A stretch of DNA of 64,000 nucleotides from Serratia marcescens. Lineage in GTDB: Bacteria; Pseudomonadota; Gammaproteobacteria; Enterobacterales; Enterobacteriaceae. Under the pieces are notes generated by a model. It saw nothing but the letters and a program-made list of their open reading frames with translations. It was not told the DNA's origin and made no database searches. The stretch is from assembly GCF_001902635.1 (NCBI RefSeq), contig NZ_MJAO01000016.1:1-64000 (forward strand), in the 5' to 3' direction. The first letter of the stretch is position 1; each line of letters begins with the position of its first letter. Positions 52,659-61,529 of the stretch are shown here, one piece after another. Made by a program: the position numbers and the translations under genes.

Positions 52659-53330
52659 ATGAAATACCAGATTTCACCTTCACTGATGTGCATGAACCTG
52701 ATGGATATCCGGCAGCAATTGGCGGTGTTGAATCGCCGCGCCGATATGTTGCATATCGACATCATGGACGGGCACTACGTCAAAAACATCACGCTGTCGC
52801 CGTTCTTTATCGAACAGATCCGCCCGCATACCTCGTTGCTGCTGGACGTGCATCTGATGGTGGAGAACCCGACCGATTTTATCGACCCGATCGCCCGCGC
52901 CGGCGCGGACTTTATCTGCCCGCATGCCGAAACCATCAACCGCGACGCGTTCCGGGTGATCAACCAGATCCGCGCGCTGGGTAAAAAAGTGGGGGTGGTG
53001 CTGAACCCGGCCACGCCGGTGGAGTTTATCCGCCACTATCTCCATCTGCTCGACAAGATCACCGTGATGACCGTCGATCCGGGCTATGCCGGGCAGCCGT
53101 TCATTCCCGAAATGCTGGAAAAGATCCGCCAGTTGCGCGATCTGAAAAGTCAACAAAACCTGAGCTATCTGATCGAGATCGACGGATCCTGCAATCAGCG
53201 CACCTATCGCGATCTGATGGGCGCCGGCGCGGAAGTGTTGATCGTCGGCAGCTCCGGGCTGTTCAACCTCGATCCGGATCTGGAGACGGCATGGGAAAAA
53301 ATGCTGGACCAGATGCGGCAGGCGGCCTGA
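52659..53330 (+). CDS. alsE: D-allulose-6-phosphate 3-epimerase (AlsE-like)
   Basis: Ribulose-phosphate-epimerase-fold enzyme of 223 aa, strongly similar to E. coli AlsE, which converts D-allulose 6-phosphate to fructose 6-phosphate. Metal and catalytic residues are in HIDIMDGHYVKN (about residues 28-39), LLDVHLMVENP, MTVDPGYAGQPFIPEML (about 136-152) and EIDGSCNQRTYRDLM. The start MKYQISPSLMC at 52659 has AGGA about 9 nt upstream; the longer frame adds six residues without support. Within this operon it identifies the pathway as entering glycolysis through fructose 6-phosphate. Confidence 0.87.
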   Translation: MKYQISPSLMCMNLMDIRQQLAVLNRRADMLHIDIMDGHYVKNITLSPFFIEQIRPHTSLLLDVHLMVENPTDFIDPIARAGADFICPHAETINRDAFRVINQIRALGKKVGVVLNPATPVEFIRHYLHLLDKITVMTVDPGYAGQPFIPEMLEKIRQLRDLKSQQNLSYLIEIDGSCNQRTYRDLMGAGAEVLIVGSSGLFNLDPDLETAWEKMLDQMRQAA

Positions 53331-53340
53331 GGCGGGGGAC

Positions 53341-54249
53341 ATGATGCGGCATTTTCTTGGCGTTGACGTCGGCGGCACCAATACTCGCCTGCTGTTGATG
53401 GATGAAGAGGGCGAGTTCAGCGGCTACCGCAAGATAGCGACCGCCGGCTGGGCGCAGCAGGCCGATCCGCTGGCGGCGTTGGGCCGCCTGATCGCCGGGC
53501 ATTGCAAGGATCGTCAGGTGGCGCAGGTGATGCTCGGGCTGCCGGGGATCCTCAGCCGCGATCGCTCGCGGGTGTTGTCGCTGCCGTTCATTCCGGCGCT
53601 GGACACTCAGCCGGTGGCGGCGCTGTTGACCGATTTGCTGGCGCTGCCGGTGCAGATGGATAAAGACGTCAATCACCTGCTGTGGTGGGATTTGCACCAG
53701 CTGCCGGCGCTGCCGCAGGTGGCGGTGGGGCTGTATCTGGGCACCGGTATGGGTAACAGCCTGTGGCTGAACGGCGATTTTTACCACGGTGCGCACGGCG
53801 CCGCCGGCGAGCTGGGGCACATTCCCTGGCCAGGTCATCAGGGCGAGTGCCCGTGCGGCAAACGGGGCTGCGTCGAGAGCCTGACCTCCGGCCATTGGCT
53901 GACCGGCTGGGCGCGCGCCAACGCGGCGCAAACGCCGTTCGAACGGCTGTTCGAACGCCACGGCGATCATCCGGATCTGCGGTGCTTCGTCGAACGACTG
54001 GCGCAGACCATCGCCTTCGAAATGAACGTGCTCGATCCACAGCGGCTGATCCTGGGCGGCGGCGTGATCGCCATGACCGGTTTTCCGTTGGCGCACCTTG
54101 AGCAAGAGATCCGCCGCCATCTACGCGGGCCGCAGCCGGCGCAGGGGTTGGCGATCTCCGTCAGCCGCCTGACCGATGAAACCGGCAGCAAAGGCGCCTG
54201 TTTGGCCGCCCGGCGCCATCTCCAATTGAGCAGGGAGTACCCGCAATGA
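53341..54249 (+). CDS. ROK-family sugar kinase (AlsK-like)
   Basis: Cytoplasmic sugar kinase of 302 aa. N-terminal phosphate loop GVDVGGTNTRLLL (residues about 7-19), catalytic/ROK region YLGTGMGNSLWLNGDFYHGAHGAAGELGHIPW (about 138-169) and zinc-binding CPCGKRGCVES (about 177-187). It is most like E. coli AlsK (D-allose kinase) in order of motifs and neighbours. An ATG-ATG pair starts the gene after GGGGGAC. It overlaps the next kinase gene by 4 nt. Confidence 0.86.
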   Translation: MMRHFLGVDVGGTNTRLLLMDEEGEFSGYRKIATAGWAQQADPLAALGRLIAGHCKDRQVAQVMLGLPGILSRDRSRVLSLPFIPALDTQPVAALLTDLLALPVQMDKDVNHLLWWDLHQLPALPQVAVGLYLGTGMGNSLWLNGDFYHGAHGAAGELGHIPWPGHQGECPCGKRGCVESLTSGHWLTGWARANAAQTPFERLFERHGDHPDLRCFVERLAQTIAFEMNVLDPQRLILGGGVIAMTGFPLAHLEQEIRRHLRGPQPAQGLAISVSRLTDETGSKGACLAARRHLQLSREYPQ

Positions 54250-55172
54250 AAGGCAAAGTCTGTGTGTTCGGTTCGTTCAACCTGGATATTGTCGCCGGCA
54301 TGGCGCGCTTTCCGCAGCCCGGCGAATCGCTGATCGCCCGCAACAGCATGATGGGGGCGGGCGGCAAGGGGGCCAACCAGGCCACCGCCGCGCTGCGCGC
54401 CGGGGCGCGGGTACACTATATCGGCAAGGTGGGGCGCGACGATTTCGGCACCTTTGCCCGGCGCCACCTCGCCGCCGCCGGTTTCGATGCGGTGACGCTG
54501 TTTTCCACCGGCGATTGCCCGACCGGCAATGCGCTTATCTACGTCGCCGGGGAGGATGCGGAGAACATGATCGCCGTCGATCCCGGCGCCAACCTGACGG
54601 TCAGTGAGGACGAGGTGCGCCAGTGCCGGCCGGCGATCGCCGCTGCGGATATTCTGTTGACCCAGTTGGAGAACAACCTGCCGGCGATCGAGCAGGTGAT
54701 CGCCATCGCCCGCGAGGCGCGGACGTTCATCATTCTCAACCCGGCGCCGTTTCAGCCGGTGCCGGACAGCCTGTTGGCGCAGGTCGATCTGCTGACGCCC
54801 AACGCCACCGAGTGTACGTTGCTGACCGGTGTACCGGTGCGGGATGTGGCTTCGGCGCGCCAGGCGGCGCAGGTGCTGCATGCCAAAGGCATTCGCTTGC
54901 TGATCGTGACCTTGGGCACGCAGGGGGCGTTGTTCTCGGACGGGGAAAACAGCGAGCTGATCCCGGCGTTTCCAGCGCAGCCGCAAGACACCACCGGCGC
55001 GGGCGATGCGTTTAACGGCGCCCTAGCGGCGCAGCTGGCGAATCAGGTGCCGTTAGCCGATGCGGTGCGCTTCGCCGCCGCCTATGCGGCGGTCTGCGTG
55101 GAGCGCGCCGGGGCGGCGGGGTCGATGCCGAGCTATGAGGAGGCGCTGGAACGCCAGCGGGCGTTCGCTTGA
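54246..55172 (+). CDS. PfkB-family carbohydrate kinase (ribokinase-like)
   Basis: Sugar kinase of 308 aa. N-terminal motif MGAGGKGANQATAALRAGARV (about residues 37-57), C-terminal ATP/anion-hole motif DTTGAGDAFNGALA (about 249-262, catalytic Asp in GAGD) and NPAPF in the middle, all as in RbsK. Substrate could be ribose, or a ketohexose such as allulose. ATGA overlap with the ROK gene indicates coupling. Two kinases of different folds in one operon suggest two phosphorylation steps or two incoming sugars. Confidence 0.88.
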   Translation: MKGKVCVFGSFNLDIVAGMARFPQPGESLIARNSMMGAGGKGANQATAALRAGARVHYIGKVGRDDFGTFARRHLAAAGFDAVTLFSTGDCPTGNALIYVAGEDAENMIAVDPGANLTVSEDEVRQCRPAIAAADILLTQLENNLPAIEQVIAIAREARTFIILNPAPFQPVPDSLLAQVDLLTPNATECTLLTGVPVRDVASARQAAQVLHAKGIRLLIVTLGTQGALFSDGENSELIPAFPAQPQDTTGAGDAFNGALAAQLANQVPLADAVRFAAAYAAVCVERAGAAGSMPSYEEALERQRAFA

Positions 55173-55179
55173 CGTTGAA

Positions 55180-55197
55180 GGGCTGCGGCGGCAGCCC
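55180..55197. terminator. Hairpin between convergent PfkB and HD genes
   Basis: GGGCTGC-GGCG-GCAGCCC, perfect 7-bp stem between stop codons 32 bp apart. No T run. Confidence 0.55.
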
Positions 55198-55204
55198 GGT
55201 TCAC

Positions 55205-55813
55205 TTACTTCAACCAGCCTTTGCGCTGCGCGTCCCGCAGATGTTGCTCCATGTGGCGCCACAGCTCGGGGTGCACGTCGGCGATCGTCGCATTGCGCGA
55301 CAGCACCTGTTCCAGGCTGATGCCATTTTCTACCCAGCTCTGGCCTTCGTTGTGCAGATTCATCAGCATCGGCATGGTGCGATCCAGCAGCAAAGCGAAG
55401 CGCGCATCGGCGCTTTCGCCATCTTCATATTCCTGCCATAAAGCGGTGAAATACTCGCGCTGAGCCTCCGGCAACATGCCGAACAGACGGCGCGCCGCCG
55501 CCACTTCCTGATCGTGGATCGCCGCGCGGGCCGCCAGATCGTAGACCAGCACGTCGCCGGCGTCGATTTCCACGATGTCATGCAGCAGCGCCATCTGGAT
55601 CACGCGCTGAATGTCTACGTCATCACCGGCGTAGGGCGCCAGGCTCATGGCGGCAATGGCGAAGTGCCAACTGTGTTCGGCGGAGTTTTCCTGGCGCTGG
55701 GTACCCAGCACTTTGGTGCGGCGTTGCACACCTTTCAACTTATCGATTTCCATCAGGAACTGGACGACCTGGGTCATTGAGCCGAAATCTAACGCGGGTA
55801 CAGCGGATGACAT
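55205..55813 (-). CDS. HD-domain phosphohydrolase (YfbR/HDDC2-like)
   Basis: Metal-dependent HD hydrolase of 202 aa. The metal-binding residues are H in ENSAEHSWHFA (about 47-50), HD in ALLHDIVEIDAGD (about 78-79) and the distal Asp in LLLDRTMPML. Relatives are 5'-deoxynucleotidases that dephosphorylate dNMPs. An internal Met (MTQVVQFLMEIDK, residue 13) is an alternative start. It is convergent with the sugar operon and divergent from trhA. Confidence 0.85.
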   Translation of the reverse strand: MSSAVPALDFGSMTQVVQFLMEIDKLKGVQRRTKVLGTQRQENSAEHSWHFAIAAMSLAPYAGDDVDIQRVIQMALLHDIVEIDAGDVLVYDLAARAAIHDQEVAAARRLFGMLPEAQREYFTALWQEYEDGESADARFALLLDRTMPMLMNLHNEGQSWVENGISLEQVLSRNATIADVHPELWRHMEQHLRDAQRKGWLK

Positions 55814-55996
55814 GGTGTAAACCTCAAGGTGGGTGGGTTGAAGCCTGACGATTGTAGACCAGCGGACGGGGGATTTCGATGGTTACACGCGTTCACATTT
55901 TTATTTTAGCGTACACGTGTACACTGGAATTATTCTCAGTTAAGCTGCTTTGCGTTAATTTCGAACAAAGCAGGGCATTTTGAGGGGTTACGCGTT

Positions 55997-56671
55997 ATGG
56001 GGAAAACGGACGGAGTGAGAACCGGGAGCGGTAAGAGGGTCGCCGCCGCTTATCCGTGGGCGGAAGAGATCGCCAACAGCATCAGCCACGGTATCGGGCT
56101 GGTGTTCGGCATCGTCGGCCTGGTGTTGCTGCTGGTGCAGGCGGTGAATACCGGTGCCGATGCGACGGCCATCACCAGTTACAGCCTGTACGGCGGCAGT
56201 ATGATCCTGCTGTTTCTCGCCTCCACGCTGTACCATGCCATTCCGCATCAGAAGGCCAAGCACTGGCTGAAAAAATTTGACCACTGCGCCATTTATCTCC
56301 TGATTGCCGGGACTTACACTCCGTTTTTGCTGGTGGGGCTGGATTCGCCGCTGGCGAAGGGCCTGATGGCGGTAATCTGGGGGTTGGCGCTGCTGGGCGT
56401 GCTGTTCAAACTGGCCTTCGCCCACCGTTTTGAAGCCTTGTCGCTGGTGACCTATCTGACGATGGGCTGGCTGTCGCTGATCGTGATTTACCAGCTGGTC
56501 ACGCGGTTGGAGGCCGGCGGCGTCACGCTGCTGGCGATAGGTGGGGTGGTTTATACCTTGGGCGTGATTTTCTATGCCTCCAAACGCATCCGTTTTGGCC
56601 ACGCCATTTGGCACGGCTTCGTGCTCGGTGGCAGCGCCTGCCATTTCATGGCGATCTATTTGTACGTCTAA
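55997..56671 (+). CDS. trhA: Hemolysin-III/PAQR family membrane protein TrhA
   Basis: Seven-helix inner-membrane protein of 224 aa (YqfA in E. coli), of the PAQR/hemolysin III family. The metal-ligand pattern is intact: STLYHAI (about residue 75), [17 protein letters not shown] (about 93) and [16 protein letters not shown] near the C-terminus. In E. coli the gene affects membrane energetics and fatty-acid balance. AGGGG lies upstream of the ATG. It ends before a long hairpin terminator. Confidence 0.93.
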   Translation: MGKTDGVRTGSGKRVAAAYPWAEEIANSISHGIGLVFGIVGLVLLLVQAVNTGADATAITSYSLYGGSMILLFLASTLYHAIPHQKAKHWLKKFDHCAIYLLIAGTYTPFLLVGLDSPLAKGLMAVIWGLALLGVLFKLAFAHRFEALSLVTYLTMGWLSLIVIYQLVTRLEAGGVTLLAIGGVVYTLGVIFYASKRIRFGHAIWHGFVLGGSACHFMAIYLYV

Positions 56672-56702
56672 GCTCCGCCGCTACGCCTGAATGCGTATTG
56701 AA

Positions 56703-56740
56703 CAAGCGCTTCTTTTGTTTTAAAAAAAGAGGCGCTTGCT
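56703..56740. terminator. Terminator between trhA and the DUF2165 gene
   Basis: CAAGCGC at 56703-56709 pairs with GCGCTTG at 56732-56738 and the pairing continues inward through TTCTTTT/AAAAGAG, giving about 14 bp. A pyrimidine tail (CTTCTTTC) follows. Confidence 0.8.
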
Positions 56741-56820
56741 TCTTTCGGGTATCCAGCAAGCCCGTTCTTTCATTTCTGAGCCCGCCTAACCTTACCTTAA
56801 CCTGTTCAGGACTCATCACG

Positions 56821-57318
56821 ATGATCGTTCGCTTATCCAAAGCGCTGCTGGTCTGCGCTATCGCCTTATTCGCTTCGCTGGTGGCCTTCGGTAACATCAC
56901 CGACTACGGCTCCAATTTCGCCTTCGTGCGCCACGTCTTTATGATGGACACTATTTTCCCCGACGCCACTATCGGCTACCGCGCGATACAGGCACCGTGG
57001 CTGCATCACGCCGGCTATATTTTCATCATTACGCTCGAAAGCCTGACCGCGCTGCTGTGCTGGATAGGGGGGCTGCGCCTGCTGTGCGGCCTGAAACTGC
57101 CCGCGCGCGGCTTCAACGGCCGGAAAAAGCTGGCGGTGGCGGGGTTGACGCTGGGGTTCCTCACCTGGCAGGTCGGCTTTATGTCGATCGGGGGAGAGTG
57201 GTTCGGCATGTGGATGTCGCCGCAATGGAACGGCGTGCCGAGCGCGTTTCGCTTCTTCGTCACCATCATTTTGGTGCTGATTTATCTGGTGCAGCGTGAC
57301 GGGGAGTTGGACGAGTAA
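56821..57318 (+). CDS. DUF2165 family inner-membrane protein
   Basis: Membrane protein of 165 aa with four predicted helices (about 7-25, 60-80, 96-112, 138-155). It matches DUF2165 through ITDYGSNFAFVRHVFMMDTIF and the late WQVGFMSIGGEWFGMWMS...WNG block. Function unknown. The start MIVRLSKALLVCAI at 56821 is chosen from AGGACTCATCACG upstream; the frame also opens at 56608 inside trhA but runs through the terminator. Accessory relative to the E. coli backbone. Confidence 0.85.
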   Translation: MIVRLSKALLVCAIALFASLVAFGNITDYGSNFAFVRHVFMMDTIFPDATIGYRAIQAPWLHHAGYIFIITLESLTALLCWIGGLRLLCGLKLPARGFNGRKKLAVAGLTLGFLTWQVGFMSIGGEWFGMWMSPQWNGVPSAFRFFVTIILVLIYLVQRDGELDE

Positions 57319-57324
57319 CGAAGA

Positions 57325-57351
57325 CGGCCGCAGGCAGGGCGCCTGCGGCCG
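57325..57351. terminator. Shared hairpin DUF2165 / ygfZ
   Basis: CGGCCGCAGGC-AGGGC-GCCTGCGGCCG, perfect 11-bp stem between two convergent stop codons. No T run. Confidence 0.65.
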
Positions 57352-57356
57352 GTGGA

Positions 57357-58349
57357 TTATTTATCTTCGGCCAGCGAATACGGCAACGGTTTGATCGCCA
57401 ACTGGCTGGCGACGTCATCGCGCACCCGCAGCTTGCTGTCGGCCTCCAGATCGTTGTTCATCACCACCTGCACCCACAGCGCGCCGTCGGCCAATTGGCT
57501 TGAGGCCAGCACGGTGCCGGTGCGACGCCAGTTTTCACCCAACTGCAACTCCAGATCTTCCCCCGCCTGCGGGGCACGGGCGGCTTTGCCTTCCAACCAG
57601 TAGAGCGCACGCTTGTTGGCGCCGCGGAATTTGGCGCGCGCCACCATCTCCTGGCCGGTATAGCAGCCTTTGCTGAAGCTGATGCCCTCCAGCGCCTGCA
57701 GGTTGGTGGCCTGCGGGATCAGCTGTGCGCTGTTGACGGTGTCGATGACCGGGTAGCCGGCTTCGATCTCCAGCGCCAGCCATTGGCCGCTGTTATTCAG
57801 TTCCGCCTGGTCATGCAGCTTGCCGACCAGCTGTTCGGCTACGACGGCGCTGGTCACCAGCAGAAAACGTTCCGCCGGTGCATTGAAGTGCAACAGCGTG
57901 GTATCGCCTTCCTGCACCACCGGGTGTTCGGCGTCCGGCAACGTGGCGAACAGGCCCGCCAACGCGGCGCGCGCCTGGAAACCGGCAACGCCCAGCAACA
58001 CCGCGTCGTTATCGGCGGCGATGGTGATTTTGGAGAACACCGCGTATTTTTTGATTTCCGCCAATTGGCTGTCCAGCACGCTGCGGCGTTCCAGATAGGC
58101 GAAGCCTTCGCCACGGTGGAACAGACGCAGGTTGCTCCACATTTTGCCCTTGGCATCGCAGTGGCCGCACAGCACGTGTTGATCGGCCGCCAGCGCGTCG
58201 ATGTCCGCCGTCACCTGGCCCTGGAGATATTTCACCGTGTCCGGCCCGTTCAGCGTCACCAACGCCCAATCTTCCAGCGAGATCAGCGTCAGGGGCAGAT
58301 GGGTGGAAGCGGAGGGCTGACGGGGTGGGAATGGAATGTTATGCGCCAT
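57357..58349 (-). CDS. ygfZ: Folate-binding iron-sulfur cluster repair protein YgfZ
   Basis: Tetrahydrofolate-dependent protein needed for activity of some Fe-S enzymes such as MiaB. 330 aa (E. coli 326), with a GcvT-like fold. The family motif K-G-C-[FY]-T-G-Q-E is present as KGCYTGQE (about residue 229, redox Cys). The start [12 protein letters not shown] is chosen by homology; the longer frame to 58424 adds unrelated residues. It is divergent from sdhE, as in other enterics. Confidence 0.95.
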   Translation of the reverse strand: MAHNIPFPPRQPSASTHLPLTLISLEDWALVTLNGPDTVKYLQGQVTADIDALAADQHVLCGHCDAKGKMWSNLRLFHRGEGFAYLERRSVLDSQLAEIKKYAVFSKITIAADNDAVLLGVAGFQARAALAGLFATLPDAEHPVVQEGDTTLLHFNAPAERFLLVTSAVVAEQLVGKLHDQAELNNSGQWLALEIEAGYPVIDTVNSAQLIPQATNLQALEGISFSKGCYTGQEMVARAKFRGANKRALYWLEGKAARAPQAGEDLELQLGENWRRTGTVLASSQLADGALWVQVVMNNDLEADSKLRVRDDVASQLAIKPLPYSLAEDK

Positions 58350-58669
58350 AGTAAGTTCCTGCTCAACGTTTAGCTTACCTGAAGGGTATTGAACCCATGG
58401 TAAAAGAGGCGACGGGCTTTGCAAACTGTTATTCGCACGGCGGCGGCGGGTGGCGCTTTTTTTGGCATTTTGCGCTTTATTACGTTTTCCGCAGCAAAGC
58501 GCCTTCCCGGCGAGTATGTCAAATTGTTACTCTATAGGCTTGCGGCCAGGGCACCCTTGCAGACAGATCCCCGGCTGATGGAATTATATTGCGACGGCGT
58601 TGCCATACAGTGTGTCATTTGAACCCTGCGCTGGCGCTGCCGCGCTGAAAAGAGGTGAGTCATAACAAC
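58350..58669. other. Divergent ygfZ / sdhE region
   Basis: 320 bp with no gene. It should contain both promoters. ATTATATTG near 58580 is a possible -10 for sdhE, but I could not pair it with a good -35. Confidence 0.45.
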
Positions 58670-58936
58670 ATGGATATTAACAACAAAGCACGTATTCACT
58701 GGGCTTGCCGCCGTGGCATGCGCGAGCTGGACATCTCCATCATGCCGTTTTTCGAATACGAATACGACAGCCTGAACGACGCCGACAAGGCGCTGTTCAT
58801 CCGCCTGCTGGAGTGCGACGATCCCGATTTGTTCAACTGGCTGATGAATCATGGCGCGCCGCAGGACAGCGAGCTGCAGAGAATGGTGACCCTGATCCAA
58901 ACGCGAAATAAAGACCGTGGCCCAGTGGCGATGTGA
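58670..58936 (+). CDS. sdhE: Succinate dehydrogenase flavinylation factor
   Basis: Small protein of 88 aa that promotes covalent FAD attachment to SdhA and FrdA; first characterised in Serratia. The RGxxE motif is present as RRGMRELD (about residues 14-21), and [13 protein letters not shown] and [17 protein letters not shown] are conserved. The start [15 protein letters not shown] is fixed by family alignment, although GTG 58655 is in frame. It overlaps cptA by 20 nt, the conserved sdhE-cptA arrangement. Confidence 0.96.
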   Translation: MDINNKARIHWACRRGMRELDISIMPFFEYEYDSLNDADKALFIRLLECDDPDLFNWLMNHGAPQDSELQRMVTLIQTRNKDRGPVAM

Positions 58937-59339
58937 TATCCGCATCTCCTGGCGCACCCAGCTGTTTTCACTGTTGACCCACGGCGTTCTGATCCTGCTG
59001 ATCCTGATTTCGCCTTGGCCGGAAGGCTTGGGCCCGCTCTGGCTGGTGCTGCTGACGCTGGTGGTGTTTCAGTGCATTCGCAGCCAGAAGCGCATCGCCG
59101 CGGTGCAGGGCGAGCTTCGTCTGCTGGCGGACCGGCGTTTCAGCTGGCACGGCCGTGAGTGGTTGTTGGCGAAAAAACCGTGGATGCCGGGTTACGGCAT
59201 GCTGCTGACGCTGCAGCCGATGGAAGGCAAAAAGCGCCGCCGGCTGTGGCTGGCTTCCGACTGCATGGGCAAAACGGAGTGGCGCCACCTGCGGCAGCTG
59301 CTGCTGTATCCGCCGGCGGGTGACGGCGAGGAGTCCTGA
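58917..59339 (+). CDS. cptA: Inner-membrane protein CptA (YgfX)
   Basis: Partner gene of sdhE, 140 aa. Two helices near the N-terminus (about 16-32 and 38-54) form a hairpin, followed by a basic cytoplasmic domain. It has been described as a toxin component affecting FtsZ/MreB, while in Serratia YgfX was linked to SdhE and prodigiosin production. The start is GTG 58917 ([15 protein letters not shown]), well inside sdhE. Its stop overlaps the creB ATG (TGATG at 59337-59341), which suggests read-through coupling of the two gene sets. Confidence 0.92.
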   Translation: MAQWRCDIRISWRTQLFSLLTHGVLILLILISPWPEGLGPLWLVLLTLVVFQCIRSQKRIAAVQGELRLLADRRFSWHGREWLLAKKPWMPGYGMLLTLQPMEGKKRRRLWLASDCMGKTEWRHLRQLLLYPPAGDGEES

Positions 59340-60034
59340 TGAAACCCGTACTCTGGTTGGTGGAGGATGAACCCAGCATTGCCGATACGCTGGTTTACAC
59401 GCTGGAGAGCGAAGGCTTCGAAGTTCGCTGGTTCGAACGCGCGGAACCGGCGCTGCAGGCGCTGGCGCAAGGCGCGCCCGCGCTCGCTATCCTCGATGTC
59501 GGTTTGCCGGATATCAACGGCTTTGAATTGTGTCGCCGCCTGTTGGCTCAGGCGGCCGACCTGCCGATTCTCTTTCTTACCGCCCGCAGTGATGAAGTGG
59601 ATCGCCTGATCGGGCTGGAGATCGGCGCCGACGACTATGTCGCCAAGCCGTTCTCCCCCCGCGAGGTCAGCGCGCGGGTGCGCACCATTTTGCGCCGCCT
59701 GTACAAGCAGCAGCGCTTGCAACAGAGCGCGCGCTACCATTTCGGCGCTTTCACGCTCGACGAAGACGCGGCTACCATCTCCTACCATCAGCGGCCGCTG
59801 CCGCTGACTCGTTACGAATACCTGTTGCTGAAGACGCTGTTGTTGGCGCCTGGACGGGTGTTCTCGCGGCAGCAACTGATGGAAAGCGTTTGGGCGCAGG
59901 CGGAAGAAAGCCTGGATCGCACCGTCGATACCCACATTAAAACGCTGCGCGCCAAGCTGCGTGCGGTGGAACCCGGTGAGCCGCCCATTCACACCCACCG
60001 CGGATTGGGCTATAGCGTGAGCCGCCAGCCATGA
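59339..60034 (+). CDS. creB: Response regulator CreB
   Basis: OmpR-family regulator of the CreBC system (carbon source and cell-envelope response), 231 aa. Receiver acidic pair E9/D10, phospho-acceptor D53 (ILDVGLPDING) and K103 (VAKPF); winged-helix domain from about residue 130 with RTVDTHIKTLRAKL. CreB activates genes with TTCAC-N6-TTCAC tags, and one lies before creD. It overlaps creC by 4 nt. Here creBCD follows sdhE-cptA, unlike its distant position in E. coli, and creA is not present. Confidence 0.93.
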   Translation: MKPVLWLVEDEPSIADTLVYTLESEGFEVRWFERAEPALQALAQGAPALAILDVGLPDINGFELCRRLLAQAADLPILFLTARSDEVDRLIGLEIGADDYVAKPFSPREVSARVRTILRRLYKQQRLQQSARYHFGAFTLDEDAATISYHQRPLPLTRYEYLLLKTLLLAPGRVFSRQQLMESVWAQAEESLDRTVDTHIKTLRAKLRAVEPGEPPIHTHRGLGYSVSRQP

Positions 60035-61449
60035 AAATTGGCCTGCGCCTGTTGCTGGGGTATTTTCTGATCGTGGCGGTGGCCGGGTACTTCGTGCTGA
60101 GCATTTTCGTCCAGGAAGTGAAGCCCGGCGTGCGGCGTGCCACCGAAGGCACGCTGGTGGATACCGCCAACCTGCTGGCGCAGATCGCCCGTCAGGACAT
60201 GCAGCGCGGCGATGCGGCGCATGGCCAACTGGCGCAAGCGTTCACTCAGCTTAATCAGCGGCCGATCGGCGCCAATATCTCCGGCATCCGTAAGGATCGC
60301 AGCGAATACCACGTCTATCTTACCGATGCCCAAGGCCGAGTTATCTTCGATTCTACCGGCCGCGCACAGGGGCAGGACTATTCGCGCTGGAATGACGTTT
60401 ATCGGACGCTGCGCGGTCAGTATGGCGCCCGCAGCACCCGCAGCGACCCGCAGGATGAAAACAGTTCGGTGATGTATGTGGCCGCGCCGGTGATAGAACA
60501 AGGGCGTATTATCGGCGTGCTCACCGTGGGCAAACCCAACAGCACCATGGCGCCGGTGATCAAACGCAGCGAACGGCGCATTCTGTGGGCCGGCGCATTG
60601 CTGCTGGGGATCGCGTTGCTGATCGGGGCGGTATTCGTCTGGTGGATCAACCGTTCGATAGGCCGGCTGGTGCGCTATGCCGACGGAGTGGCGCAGGGAG
60701 AAAACGCGCCGTTGCCCAAAGTGGGCGGCCGGGAACTGACGCAGCTGGCGCAGGCGTTGGAGAGCATGCGATTGAAGTTGGAAGGCAAAGCGTATATCGA
60801 ACAGTATGCACATACCCTGACGCATGAGCTGAAAAGCCCGCTGGCGGCGATCAGGGGCGCGGCAGAGCTGTTGCAAGAATTGCCGCCGCCGGAGACCGCC
60901 CGTCGTTTTCTCACCAATATCGAGCAGCAAAGCGCACGCATCCAGCAACTGGTGGACAAACTGCTGGTGCAGGCGCGGCTGGAGAGTCGGCCAGACATGG
61001 AGACCGCGCCCATCGCGATCGCGGCGCTGGTCAGCCAGACGATGGCGGGCAAAGAGGCTCAGGCGACGCAGCGCGGCGTCAGATTGCAGCTGGAGGCGTT
61101 GGCGGAGGTGACGCTGAACGGCGATGCGTTGCTGATCAGCCAGGCACTGACCAACCTGCTGGACAACGCGATCGACTTTACCCCGCCGGGTGGTTGCGTC
61201 AGCGTGCGAGGCGAACGGCGGGAACAGCATTACTGCATCAGCGTTTGCGATGACGGCAGCGGTATTCCGGACTATGCGCTCGATAAGGTGTTCGAACGTT
61301 TTTATTCGCTGCCGCGCGCCGAACGGCCGAAAAGCAGCGGGCTGGGGCTGAACTTCGTGCAGGAGGTCGCCCGCCTGCATCATGGCGGCATTCACCTGCG
61401 CAACCGCCGGCCGCACGGGGTGGAAGCGACTTTCATGCTATCGCTGTGA
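60031..61449 (+). CDS. creC: Sensor histidine kinase CreC
   Basis: Membrane kinase of 472 aa (E. coli 474). TM1 about residues 5-27, periplasmic sensor domain about 28-183 with dCache/CreC-type segment YHVYLTDAQGRVIFDS, TM2 about 184-205, HAMP, phospho-acceptor H265 in HTLTHELKSPLAAIRGAAEL, then N box NLLDNAIDFTP and G boxes SVCDDGSGI and KSSGLGLNFVQEV. Phosphorylates CreB. The HTLTHELKSPL form with Lys at the Arg position is characteristic of CreC. Confidence 0.94.
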   Translation: MKIGLRLLLGYFLIVAVAGYFVLSIFVQEVKPGVRRATEGTLVDTANLLAQIARQDMQRGDAAHGQLAQAFTQLNQRPIGANISGIRKDRSEYHVYLTDAQGRVIFDSTGRAQGQDYSRWNDVYRTLRGQYGARSTRSDPQDENSSVMYVAAPVIEQGRIIGVLTVGKPNSTMAPVIKRSERRILWAGALLLGIALLIGAVFVWWINRSIGRLVRYADGVAQGENAPLPKVGGRELTQLAQALESMRLKLEGKAYIEQYAHTLTHELKSPLAAIRGAAELLQELPPPETARRFLTNIEQQSARIQQLVDKLLVQARLESRPDMETAPIAIAALVSQTMAGKEAQATQRGVRLQLEALAEVTLNGDALLISQALTNLLDNAIDFTPPGGCVSVRGERREQHYCISVCDDGSGIPDYALDKVFERFYSLPRAERPKSSGLGLNFVQEVARLHHGGIHLRNRRPHGVEATFMLSL

Positions 61450-61450
61450 C

Positions 61451-61466
61451 TTCACCTTCCCTTCAC
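61451..61466 (+). promoter_or_regulatory. cre-tag upstream of creD
   Basis: TTCAC-CTTCCC-TTCAC matches the CreB binding motif TTCACNNNNNNTTCAC exactly, starting just after the creC stop codon. A further TTCAC lies at 61483. It predicts CreB control of creD. Confidence 0.88.
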
Positions 61467-61529
61467 ATAACCACATTCTGATTTCACCTGCAGGTTTTAT
61501 CGTGGCCTCATTACCTACGAGGAGCGAGC

